Source: Turbatrix aceti (taxonomy: Eukaryota > Nematoda > Chromadorea > Rhabditida > Panagrolaimidae). From it: DNA of 64,000 nt. The number at the start of each line of letters is the position of its first letter. Positions within the stretch are counted from its first letter, which is position 1. Positions 21,336-32,612 of the stretch are shown here, piece by piece. A model generated the notes under the pieces. The model ran no database searches. It worked only from the letters and a program-made list of their open reading frames with translations, and was not told the DNA's origin. Made by a program: the position numbers and the translations under genes. The stretch spans positions 6,538,739 through 6,602,738 of the forward strand of contig OZ017767.1 of assembly GCA_963969345.1 (NCBI GenBank), given 5' to 3'.

Positions 21336-22188
21336 GTTGCCACGAAACACGGCTTCCTGAAAACAAAAAAAAACCAAATTCAAGCTGACAAATGAGATTT
21401 TAGGCCAACAAAAACAAAAAAAAAGCGCCAAGCACGACAAAAAAAGCCATAAATCGATCGCGCTGGCTGTATACAAAAACTGCTAACGCTAGCTGGCAGC
21501 CAGCTCGAGCGCATGCAGAAAGCGAAAAAAAAAGCGCAACAAAATGTGATCGTAGTATAAACGCAACCGTCGACAAGAATGACAGCACGTGCATTCAACC
21601 GGGCGGCCGCGGGCGGGCTGATACCCCCCCGAGCGACGCCAGCGTGAGATAAATGACCCTCCAGGACTTGGGTACATCGTAGGTAAACACACTGACAGAA
21701 GAAAATTGCAGCAAATATAAACGCCAACGACCGGTCGATAGCGTTGACAACGCACACGGTCGTAAAGAAGCAAAACAGACTGCGACAACGAAAGCACAAC
21801 AAAAAGGCAGCCGGAAAGCCAAAATAAGCAAGCAGGAGGCATGCACAAAGTCGCTCGCAACATGCGAATTTGATACCGGGATCCTATATTTATTTTTGAA
21901 CATAAAAATATTTTCGAATATAAAAAAAAATTATGTAATGGTTTTTTTGTTGCTTGGGAGGATTACTCATTTTTTATTTTTTTTATTTACTTAGACATAA
22001 TAAATAAAGCACGAAAATGCAAATAAAATGTGCAGTATTTTAAATTTATGGTGCCTGGGGTGTTACTTATGTTAGCATCCATCCAGATTTCGGCGCACGA
22101 CCAGCCATTATTCTTACATCGGCAAAATTGAGGCGCGGTAAAAATATCAAAAACCGCAAAAATTGAAACTGCTGCAGAAATAAAAAGT

Positions 22189-22224
22189 CCACTCTGACTA
22201 ACATACTAACATTAGTCAGAGTGG
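22189..22224. other. Perfect 13-bp hairpin
   Basis: CCACTCTGACTAA (22189..22201) and TTAGTCAGAGTGG (22212..22224) are perfect inverted repeats around a 10-base loop, in a gene-free stretch. It is too short for a typical miRNA precursor. The function is unknown. Apart from this hairpin and a doubtful element at 22321..22804, I see nothing between 21900 and 23298. Confidence 0.5.
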
Positions 22225-23298
22225 TACCGCTTCTCTTGATGCCGCTTTATCATTGAAGAAAGACGTTCAGAGGCTGATTCATGCAGGCACATAGGATCTG
22301 CAATTTTGACATGATGTAAGCAGTGTTGTCTAGATGAATTTTCCGAAACTGCTTGGAAAGTTTCTGGATTTGGATATTTGAAATCCTAAAAAACGATCCA
22401 TATTTTAAACGTTGTATTTAAACGTTGTTTTCTAAAACCGAATATATTGCCGAAATTTTACGTCAAAAGTTTTTCAATTGAGTTTTAGGGCCTTTTTTGT
22501 ATATAAAAGCATTTAGTTAATCGAAGGTTTCGAGATTCGGGTCGGGAACCAAAAAATTTAGGTTTTGGATCGGGTATCCAGAATTTTCGGATACACGATA
22601 GCACTGAATGTGAGACGTACATACCTGGTTCATTGGGAATTTTGTATAATCACGAATAATCAGTCTGATTGACAAATATCCAGCTGAGTTTGGTGTTCAT
22701 GTTTTTGTGATTTTGATTTGTTAGCGACAGTAGAGTGAATTTAAAAATCCAATTCAAATAAATTCAAATAAATCACGATTAATGATCATTAGATAACAAC
22801 ACTGATTTGAGTTCAGCAACAAACTGAGTATCTCTTTTAGCCAGTTGGTAGCACAACTTGGGCCCATCTTTTATCGTGTTTTCTGTGCTTGATAAGGACG
22901 CAGGCTGTTATCCTATCTCTCGTAAGGGGATGATTTTGCCCATTTGGTATCAAAAAAGGACCAAAACAGTCAACAGTTGATTGTAGTTTCAATCATTTAA
23001 CATCGGGCAAATCGGGTTAGCGCGCTACAGCAATACTCCTCGGCGGTGCCTACTTCTGAGGATTATTATATAGAAGACGTGGTCACCAAGCCTAAAGACT
23101 GTTTCGTGTTTCAAATTCGGACAAACATCATGATCAACTTGGCGACAGGAAATGACATCGTTTCACGTTACACCTCCTTTTCCATGTTTGTTATCAATTT
23201 ATACCAAAGTATAAATCCGGACGCCTCATATATAAATATGACTTTGATAATAAGTTAAATGATTGCCGGTAGGCTCCATAAAACTCATGTGAGAAAAA

Positions 23299-26073
23299 AT
23301 GGTATTCCCGGTTCGCTGCTTCCTGGTTTGCGTGTTCATTGTTCCCTGTCTAGCGATTTTCTCGCCTTCTCGACTTCATGAAAAATTTTTGAAAGATGCC
23401 GATGCCACCGCAGCTGCTAAGGAATTCTACGCATCATCGCCCGAAATTGCTCAAACGTTTTCAAGTTTACCAAGGCTTTATTAATGATTTGGCAATTGGA
23501 AGTGATAGCTTGGATCCGATTATTGGGATTCCAACGGGAGCGCCTCCATTTAATTTATCCGAGAACTGCTTAATCGGTTTTGCAAGCCTTGCTGCAAATG
23601 ATGACCGACAAAATCTTATCCTTAGCAGTAAGTTTTAAAAAACATTTTTAATACTAAGTTTTAGTTAATTAATTACATCAAAATATTTTACTTGAACCTT
23701 GTGAACCTTTCACCAATTTTGATTTCAGTGATCGACGCATCCGGCAAACCGGGTCCCGGCCTATTATGGGGAAACGTTTACATGGAAGGATTATACAAAG
23801 AATGCCTCGCCATAAAATCAAAAGAGTTTCAAGCTACTCAGGCGACGTAAGTTATCAAAAACATTTTTCATAAAAATGTTTTTAAACTAATTTTAAAAAA
23901 TGTCATTTAGATTGATAATGGGAAACTGCACAGGCAGTCTAAAAATCGCAATTGATCTTTGCGTGCCAAAAGGCTGTGACAAAGATGACGTCATGAATTT
24001 GGCAAGTTATGGACTCGAAATCATTGCAAGCGGTTTCAATAATTTAACGCATAATGACACCGCTCCTGCAGGTAAGCATGTTTTTTGCTGACATGAGTTT
24101 TTTGAATGGAACGTGAATTTCAGTTGATGCATGCAGTGCTTACATGTTGAAAACAGAAAATGACCCCCTAATCACTGGATCGTACATAACCATCGTGATC
24201 ATAATAATCATTGCTATCTTGGGAATCAGTGCATCTATTTTTGACTATTTTATTTACCACGAAATAAAAAATGAAGCAATCACCAAAAGTAAGTTGGATT
24301 CTGTTTTCTGAAGTCGTTGACTTTACATAATTGTTTAGCTCTTGGAATGCGAATTTTCCGTGCGTTTTCGATTTATACAAACGTAGTCGAAATCTTCAAC
24401 GTAAAAAACGTAAACAAGCCAGGCAACATCGGTCCGCTGCATTGCATGCGCGTATTTTCCATGATTTGGATCATCATGGGACACGCTTTCACCGTAAATC
24501 TTTACCTGGCTAGTTCGTAACTTTTATAAATATATTTTTTCAAACGGTATTATCAATCGTTTTGTTTCAGGTAACGCATCACAAGTTTATTTACTGATCT
24601 ACGATGCTACGACACAGATCATTGCGAATTCTTATTTTGCAGTCGATACATTTTTCTGGCAAGGTGGTCTTCTGCTATCGTTCATCTGGTTCAAGCAGTA
24701 TAAAAAAAATCCCAAACGTCAGACGTCTCCGATTGCGTGGATTCTTTTCTACGTTCACCGATTTGTTCGCATTTCGCCTCCTTTTTATCTCATTATTGCG
24801 TTTTACACGTAAGAAATTTTTAAAAATCGAAGGGCTATTTTATGAATGTCTAGATGAATACGGTTTTAGATGGGTATACAGTACCATGGCTGTAACAAAG
24901 AATCCAGTATTCCAAAGATTGACCGAAATGGGCTACACAGATTCTTGCGGTGAAAATTGGTGGATCAGCATGCTCTACATCAACAACTTTCTCCACTACG
25001 ACCAGCAGTGCTACGTTATCTCGTGGTACCTGACAACGGATATGCAAATGTACTTTTTCACTCCGATGTTGCTCATCGCGTTTACTTACGGACCTCTTTT
25101 CGGACTTTTGGTCTCGGGTTTGATGTTTTCTATTTCGACAGCTGCAAATGTATTATCCGTATTGCATTTCTACTTTCCTCCCAGTGATTACATGCTTGCG
25201 GTCATGGATAAGAGAATGTGGCTATCGTATAGCCATTACACGTCACTCATGTATAATGCGCCCTGGATTCGTTGTCAAATTTATATTATTGGTTTTGTCA
25301 CAGGATATTTCCTGCAGACAATTCCAAAATGCCGTATCCCGGGTATTGTTCAATTGATTGGATGGATAGTAACAGGTGGTTGCGTATACGGATGCATTTT
25401 TCCGCTGGAATCCTGGACTCAAGGCAAAGGCATCGACATTGGCTATAGCGCACTCTACAGCGCTACCAGCAAAGTTGGCTGGGGCATTGCACTGTCTTGG
25501 ATCACCGTTGCGTGCTACTACGGATACGGTAGCTTCATAAATTCATTCATGAGCTGGCCAATTTGGGTTCCATTTGGAAGGCTGACGTATTCGGCGTTTT
25601 TGTTGCACTACATTTTTGTTATTTATGTAACTGGACTCTACGAAACACAGGTTGTATTCACGAGCTTTCTGCTGTCTATTTTAACTATCGTACTACCGGT
25701 TGTTGTTCTGGCGTACCTGGGAGCCATATTCTTCAGCTCTGCGGTGGAAATTGCAACTGCAAAAGTTGAAGCAGCGCTTATTGAAGCCCTGGTTGGAGCT
25801 GGGTATTCTAGAAAAGAAGTACACAAATCAAGACGTGAAACGGCTCACCTGGGCAATGGAGCCGTGGTAACGATAGCGCAACGTTCCCTACCTGACGCAG
25901 AGGGTGAAGTGAGAAAACGAATCACCCAAAAAAGCATCGATATCAATGCTATTGATACTGGAAGCGGTAAACCATCCCCTTCGTCTGTGGTACAACCTGG
26001 CATAAGCAGTGTGACGCAAAAAAGAGTGCATGAAACCAGAGTGGACAAAGCAGAGATCGATGCATGGAGTTGA
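23299..26073 (+). CDS. NRF-6-like acyltransferase 3 membrane protein
   Basis: Seven exons (23299..23627, 23729..23846, 23911..24071, 24124..24288, 24339..24512, 24571..24808, 24870..26073) encode about 795 residues. After a signal peptide comes the luminal NRF domain (MIDASGKPGPGLLWGN, then ECLAI, LCVPKGC). It is followed by the acyltransferase-3 core of about ten helices, beginning LHCMRVFSMIWIIMGHAF and including YFAVDTFFWQGGLL, ENWWISMLYINNF and WYLTTDMQMYFFTPM. Family members ('nose resistant to fluoxetine') are thought to move or modify lipids or drugs in intestinal and epidermal membranes. Exon 1 contains a one-base frameshift at the T4 run 23458..23461; downstream exons only fit if the run counts as three. 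All later splice phases agree. AATAAA is at 26101..26106. Confidence 0.85.
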
Positions 26074-26720
26074 TGAATATTTTTTGCTCAAAAATGTGTA
26101 AATAAATATATATTTATTTGTAAACGTTATCAATGGTACAAAAATAAAACAATTTTTTATAAGAGTTTGCAACTTGTTCAACGACTTGCTTATTGCGTTA
26201 TCTCAACTGCAAAGATTTGTACTCTCGTGATTTTTTTCATTAAAAAAATATATGTATCATGAAAATATTTATATCAGTAACACAAAAATACGATCACTCT
26301 TGTGTTTCCGCATTTTCAAAAAATTAAAGTCCGGCATGCCATGCCGTGGCGCTGTCTCAAACGGAATATTTCTAGTGTGGAATTTTTGGTCCCGCAATCA
26401 AACAAACGAACTGTTTTCTGATACGCAGTGTCGCAAAAGTTGCGAGAACGCGCGCGTTCCGTTTCTCCAGCCGCGAAAGATCGGTTACGGCTGTGCGCAC
26501 GCTTTCGACTCTCGGAGCGAAAGTCTAGGAAACTTCGCTGCTTGCCTCTTGGTCGTCCTACTTTTTGGTTGTGTCCTCATATTTGTCTCCCATTTTGCCC
26601 CCATGATTCTTTATTTATTTGTTGATTATTTATTTGTCGCGTAACGCGCTATTGGTTTACCAATAGGTTTAATTACCCAAGTTTGAGGCTTCGAATAAAC
26701 ACTCTCTTATCTCTCGGAGA

Positions 26721-26896
26721 CAGTGTTGTCGGTTCCGGCTATTTTATTACTCGGTTCCGACCGGTTCCAGTTACGGTAGCGTTTCGGTTCCTGAATAGAA
26801 TTGAATTCTGAATAGGAACCGAATTAGAACCGAAACGCTACCGTAACTGGAACCGGTCGGAACCGAGTCATAAAATAGCCGGAACCGACAACACTG
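26721..26896. mobile_element. hAT-like MITE, long palindrome, 8-bp target duplication
   Basis: The 176-bp element is an almost perfect inverted repeat: CAGTGTTGTCGGTTCCGGCT at the left end and its complement at the right, with arms of about 80 bp. It is flanked by a perfect 8-bp direct repeat CTCGGAGA (26713..26720 and 26897..26904). Ends of the CAG-G type and 8-bp duplications are the signature of the hAT superfamily. It has no coding capacity, so it is non-autonomous. The surrounding 26107-27120 has no convincing gene. Confidence 0.88.
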
Positions 26897-27120
26897 CTCG
26901 GAGACTCACGGGGTACAAGGTCACTGGGAGCATTACCGAAGGCCAAGGTAGTGTTTCCCACACGCAGACTGGTTGAACGTTGTTTTTTTTATTTTTTTAG
27001 CGACTTTGTCAATTTTTTTTCGTTCTTTTCATTTATTTCAATTTTGATCCATTTTTTGACTTCGTTTGTCGTTCAAAGTAATTGTCATTTTTTATCGTGA
27101 CGTTTTTTAGAGCATCAGAA

Positions 27121-30100
27121 ATGGGTAATCAGTATTCAAAGGAGAAATCAGAGTCGTGGCAAGATCCAGACGTGCAAAGCTGGATTGCTTCTGCTGCCGT
27201 GGCTATGAAATCGGACTACTGCTCGTTTCAAGGCGCTCAATGGGAAGAGTACGCCCCGGAAGAGTTAAACCTTTTTAAGGCAAAGATTTGCTTTGCTCTG
27301 TTTGGCAATCCTGGGCCCTGTTTGGCAATCCAATCAAGCAAAGACGAGTTGTGGAACACACATAATACCGGTGATGAATTGTTCTGGGCCTATAGTGGTG
27401 AACGTCAAGCGGCAGCAACCGAGATCTTCGAAAAAATGTATGACGTTTTTTGGCATTCTTCCGAAAACTGTCAATGTCATGCAGATTCTACGGTTTCAAA
27501 ATTTCGTGTTTTCATAATTTTTATCTACTGCAAGATGGAAGAATTCGAATTTCGACGACCCATTTTTCGAATTTCAACGTCGGACGAGGATCTTTACAAA
27601 TGCAAATACGTCGACGTCGATCTCCGCGTGTATCCGGACTGGGAGGACTGGCGGAAGTACAACAAACTCCCAATGATGAAGTACGCCATTCCGAAAAACG
27701 GATTTTACTCTTGCCGAGAAAATGGATACGAGTTCGACGAAAATAAGGATCCATGTCTTATCTACGAAGCTTCGCCCGCTTGCAAATTTGAGTCGAAATT
27801 GGCGCGGACGACGGATGGCGTGGCAGCAGTTGGATCGCTTGTCACCGGTGGTCTCATGATCGCGAGCATGTTTACACCACTGGCTCCTGCGACCCTTGCG
27901 GCATGCGCTGTTGCTGGCGGCGGTGCGGGTGTTTATGGCACGGCAAGGTAAATTTTTTTTTAATTTAAAAATTTGAAAAAAAATATTTATTTTTGGTTTT
28001 AATGTAATTTAAAAAATTAAGAAAAGTAAAAAAGAATCGAACGAACACAATAATTTTTGACCGTGTTCGCGAACAAAGGAACATAAATCTTTATTTTTTT
28101 TTAATTAAAAAAAACATTCTTCAATTGATTTTTTTTATTAAAATAAAATAAAAAAAATCGAACGAATGCGATTATTTTCATTTATTGTTTTTTTCAGGTC
28201 GGCGATCCGGCTCGTGGACAAGGGTAATCACGGCGAAAGTCTCACGGATAAGGAATCTCTCACCTGTTGGCTCTCCATGGGAGTGATGCCACTTAGCTTC
28301 GCAACAGCCGCTGTCAACGGAACAATCGTCAACGGAGCTCGCTCAGCTGGTCGCATCTTCAGCAGCACCGAACGCATGACCGCGACTTTTTTGAATCTGA
28401 CGACATTCGGCTTTCAAAACGGTCTCATGATCATGGGACTCACAAATTTGATCGAAAAGGCCCAGAATAAGTCACTTTCGACGCTCGATGTGCTCCAGTT
28501 TTCGATGAGTCTGTTTTTCTTCACGAATACTTTGATTCAACCCAAAACAGCGTCGGCTATCATTGATCACGCCCAGAATGAGTACATCCAGGAGTACAAG
28601 AGCAAAATGAACGACGGAGAAGTCCAGCGCACTTTTCAACGTTTTGTGGACCAGAATGGCAAAGGCGACGGCATCAAAGCTCAGGCTAGAATCATTCGCA
28701 CGATCAATCGCATCAAGGATCCAGAAGCTGTTTTCAAAGGTGTTGCGGAGTTCGACAACATTCAGATCGGACGAAGGGGTAAATTTCTTCGCGTCAGCAA
28801 TAAAAATGACGTTCTGCCTCAAACAAAAATTTTTCCAAACAGGTTTGCAACTTTTTTTGCCGTTCGAAAAAAACAGGGTTGCTCGCCGCTTTCGAAAAAT
28901 GAGAAAAAAAATTTTTTAATGCGATTTTATAATATTTTTTTCATCCTTACGTGCAATTTTTTCTAGAAATTTGTTATATGTACTTAAAATAAAAACCGAT
29001 TAAACAAACAAAAAACAAATTATAAACCAAATCTAAATTTTTTTTTTAATTGAAGAAAAAAATTTTTTAACATTTTTATGTCCGTTTTTTTCGAAAAATT
29101 GGTTACGCGTAAAAATAAATTATAATATAGAATTTAAAACAAAATTATTTTTATGATTTGTTGAGAGCGATGCAACTTGGGGGCGGAGCGAACATTTTTT
29201 TCAAAAAAAAATAAGCTGAAGAAATAAATTTCAGAATGATTTTTCCGAAACCAGCCCCGACTCCACACCCCCAAAATGTGCTGAAAACAGCATTCGGCGA
29301 AAAATATCAAGAAATCAAGGTCAACGGAAAGCAAATCTTTGAAAATCTTTCCGATCACGAAGTTGCACGGATTCACAAGGTTCTTTCAAACGAAGGTCGT
29401 GACTACAATCAGGGAATCATCCACAGAGCCACTGATTTGGCGAATGAGCTGAAGTGCAATAACGTTTCTGACTTCCTCGCCGTCGTTGACCTCATCGCCA
29501 TCGAGTGCCGTGGAATGGAAGATGCGGCGCTGCAGTCCAAATTGGCGGCTCTGGGCACCGGTGGACAGGATAGGGCTTTGTTCATCAATGGAATCCAGAA
29601 GGATATCCACATGGCCAACGAAATATCCGCCAACGCTGACAGGGTTTTTGGATCTCCGTTGAAGGCCGTCGATCATTGCCGAAAGCATGGAATGGAATTT
29701 GTTCGGGTATATTTTGATTTTGAAAATCTATTATACTTTGAGTTCACTAATTTTTTTTTTTCAGAATGAAAATGCACCCCAGATCATGCATGTTTACCTG
29801 AAAGAAATTCCCGGACAGATTTTTATGGACAAACACATAATTACGGTTGCCCGAAAACAGACATCGGTCGTCAAACAATTTTACAACCCGTCCAATAAGC
29901 ATTTTGGTGTTCTCATCGAAGGCGTTGATGGAAAACCTGTCATTGCAACGGTTTTCAAGAGGGATTTGACGATGCCTGCTCCCACCGCTGAAGCCTATTG
30001 CTCCCTGCCGGACGCTTCGAAGGGTTACATCGCCGACTACTTTGCTCGTAACTCCATCATCGCGAACTTGACTGTCAAAGCCGACGAGAATTTTAGTTGC

Positions 30101-30181
30101 ACGGAAAACGAAAACGTGAAAAATATCGCTGAAATTCTTGTCAACATGTTCAAGGATTTCAGCAACGATTGTGCTGCCTGA
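27121..30181 (+). CDS. DUF4781 family protein
   Basis: Four exons (27121..27947, 28198..28842, 29235..29706, 29765..30181) give 786 residues; every junction keeps phase. The ATG at 27121 follows an acceptor-like TTTTTAG region and starts MGNQYSKE, which fits an N-myristoylation signal, so the protein may be membrane tethered. Two features mark DUF4781 as I know it: a glycine/alanine hydrophobic stretch at about residues 235-275, and the block beginning RSAIRLVDKGNHGESL through FFFTNTLIQPKTASAII. The C-terminal quarter is soluble. The function of this nematode/arthropod family is unknown. The stretch around 27500 (SKFRVFIIFIYCK) could hide a missed intron, but I found no canonical sites. Confidence 0.72.
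28040..28100. repeat. GTTCG-rich dispersed intronic repeat (DUF4781 intron 1)
   Basis: It contains ATTTTTGACCGTGTTCGCGA and CGAACGAACAC. The same words occur in introns at 575..960 and 48540..48720. Confidence 0.6.
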
Positions 30182-30473
30182 ACGAAGCGGAATCTGTTTA
30201 TCAGCATTTTTGACATTTAATTTCATCTGTTATCATCAGTTTTTATTGTACATTTTTTTTATTCGCTGCCGTGGCTTTTTTGGTTCAAATTTTTTCAACC
30301 AATACGAGTCGTGATTTTTGTGGTTCATAAATGTTTTTTTCGATTGAAAGGGCCAACACGGGTTAATAAATGCTACATTATTTCAAAAAAAAAATTACAA
30401 AAAAGTTGTTCAACACAAACGTCTTATTTTTCGATTTTTTTCATTTATTTTTTTTTTCGTTTTATAAATTTAA

Positions 30474-31817
30474 TTATTTAAGTTTTGCGGCATCTGAAAT
30501 AAACCGGGTTCCAAAGTCCTTCTTGCAGTTTGCCTCAGTCCCCCACCACCAATGGAGATCAACGGCAGTTCGGTCAATGGCCGGTCGTCTGCCTTCCAAC
30601 GTATCCCATGCCAACTGGCAGAGTTTGCACGGCACTTCTTCCAACAACGAACGCCAGGCTTCTTTCGGCGAGTACTTTTGGGTCCAAGAAAAGTATTCAG
30701 CGTAGGCGGTGTGGTTGGCCATGAGGTAGCGGAGGTGGGCGGCGAGGGCTTCGATGGAGGGGAAATCGTTGACGGCGATGAAGTAGGGGTGGAGCGCGGA
30801 GAGCACCGTGCCCTGGAACACGGACCGGTCCAGCACGATCGGCACAATGAGTTTTTTCAGACGCCAGAATTTTTCTGTCACGTATTCGTTGCAGACGGAA
30901 TTTTCGAACGCCAGGTAAAAGTAGTGGGTTTCTGAAAAAAAAGAATGGCGTGAAAAAGTGGCACTGACCTGACGCTGTTTTTTTCTTAAAATTTGTATTT
31001 GAACAACAAATTCAGATGAAAACTTACTGATCAGGTCAAATTCGCAATCCTGGTCTCGGGGGCAATTTTTATGACTACAGAAGCCATACTGGGTGACATT
31101 AAGCTCCTCATTGAGGGCCTTGACTATCGTTTCACGCTTTGAATTAGTCGAGCAGTGAGAGACGAAAATGAGTGCAGGCTCGGACTTTTTCGCGATAGCG
31201 GCTTCGACATCTTCGTCTGAATAACCGTCATCGCTGCTCCGTGGCTGGAAAATATCGTATAAGTGATATACGGTGCTATCTTCGCGGTAGGACATTGTAA
31301 AATCGAAGAAATTGGTGGGATAATTGAGATAGATGGTTCTGTGGACTGGAGACTCGTGGTTGAAAAAGACCCGGTACGCGGACGAGTTGGCGAGTTCTTC
31401 TTGAAGATTGCCAAGCCTTTTTTGACTGTCAACTCCCATATGAAATATAATAATCGTGGCATCGTTTTTCTGACTGTAATTTTGTTGTTGACATTTATTG
31501 GCTGATAAAATTGTTTGGGTTTTCACCTCGCGTTGTTTGTGTATTCGCATAAGACAGGGCATCTGTCGATATACTTCATTCTTTCTTTTGTGAATAGATA
31601 AAATCCGGCAAAGGTGTTCCATGACAAAAGCAGCGGGATTTTCGGTTTTTGCTGCTGAACGGAAAACTCTTTCGATAACTGGTCGGCTCTCAGGTAGAAT
31701 GATGCGGAAATGAGGGAAATGAGCACGGCTACAGACACTGAAACGGTCTGTTTTAAAAAAACTACCTAAAATAGCACAAAACAGTCTTAAAACTTGCTCA
31801 GCGTCAGAACCATCCAT
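30474..31817 (-). CDS. Alpha-1,3-fucosyltransferase 1 (GT10)
   Basis: Four exons (31794..31817, 31527..31747, 31028..31473, 30474..30931, minus strand) give 382 residues. The first exon encodes only MDGSDAEQ. The next opens with a signal-anchor helix (VSVSVAVLISLISASFYL), so this is a type II Golgi protein. Introns of 46 and 53 bp are small enough to be read through as one open frame, but the paralogue at 32613 confirms the junction at NNASQKND. The GT10 donor-binding motif is clear: HYFYLAFENSVCNEYVTEKF and PIVLDRSVF. The enzyme transfers fucose from GDP-fucose to N-acetylglucosamine in glycans. It is convergent with the DUF4781 gene. Confidence 0.85.
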   Translation of the reverse strand: MDGSDAEQVLRLFCAILGSFFKTDRFSVCSRAHFPHFRIILPESRPVIERVFRSAAKTENPAAFVMEHLCRILSIHKRKNEVYRQMPCLMRIHKQREVKTQTILSANKCQQQNYSQKNDATIIIFHMGVDSQKRLGNLQEELANSSAYRVFFNHESPVHRTIYLNYPTNFFDFTMSYREDSTVYHLYDIFQPRSSDDGYSDEDVEAAIAKKSEPALIFVSHCSTNSKRETIVKALNEELNVTQYGFCSHKNCPRDQDCEFDLISKFSSEFVVQIQILRKKQRQVSATFSRHSFFSETHYFYLAFENSVCNEYVTEKFWRLKKLIVPIVLDRSVFQGTVLSALHPYFIAVNDFPSIEALAAHLRYLMANHTAYAEYFSWTQKYSPKEAWRSLLEEVPCKLCQLAWDTLEGRRPAIDRTAVDLHWWWGTEANCKKDFGTRFISDAAKLK

Positions 31818-32612
31818 TTATTCAATCGCCGAGTGTTGCGGTCAATAAATCTTTTCATCCTGAAATACAGAACTTGCTAATAAATATACCTCCGTTCCTC
31901 AGTCAAGCCAGCTTGCGGTCATCAGCTAACAAAAAAGTCGATATTCTATACAAGCAAAAAAAATCTAAAAAAGTTGCCACGGAATAAAGAAGGTTGCTAG
32001 GTAAGAAAGAAGAGCAAGCGGAAAAGAAACAATGATGCTAGAATCACCTCAACTTTAATCGACTCGAAATCGACTCTGGCTGTACAATTTCCGACAAAAT
32101 TTAAAATTTTAACCAGAAAAAAATTGAGACAGAAAGTAAAATTCGATGAACCAAGAAATAACCAAAGCAAGAGCAGTGTAGAAAAAAACATATATGTATG
32201 CCAAAACAAATTGTGAACAAAATAAATAATGATAAATGATGATGAATGTGCATGAGTAAGAAAAATATGCTACTGTAAATTTTTTTTCCGATTTCTGGGA
32301 CAAGTCACGGAATTTAGCAAATTTTAGGAGCTGATATAGCACTACAATAGCCCTCCAAAACAACACCCATAAAACAGGGGTGCTGTTCCTTACGGATTTT
32401 CAAACGCCTGTATGCACGCTAAAAAAAACCTGAAGGGTCGGTTCTGTACGCATGCGTACAAAAAATGAGATGCGGGGCTATTCCATACAGATAATCAAAA
32501 AAAACCCAAGGCGGTGTTATTCCGATCGATGGGGGACTGTTGTACATGATAGTAGCAATTATAATTTTATTAGTATTTTTCACACGTTTCAATGATACTA
32601 CACGAATTAGTC

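Noticed and set aside
21380..21903. Several overlapping minus-strand frames rich in Phe/Cys/Leu
   Set aside because: They have no consistent splice structure, no family resemblance and an antisense-like composition; read as promoter or intergenic DNA.
23046..23258. Small plus-strand frame just before the NRF-6-like gene
   Set aside because: No signal, no domain, and it does not join in phase with the following exon.
23440..23480. Programmed frameshift in the NRF-6-like gene
   Set aside because: No slippery heptamer or downstream structure was evident, and a second homopolymer frameshift in the same window makes base-call error or simple mutation more likely.
30474..31817. Single 447-residue fucosyltransferase frame without introns
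   Set aside because: It runs through introns 31748-31793, 31474-31526 and 30932-31027. Splice consensus, the paralogue and the signal anchor support the spliced 382-residue model.
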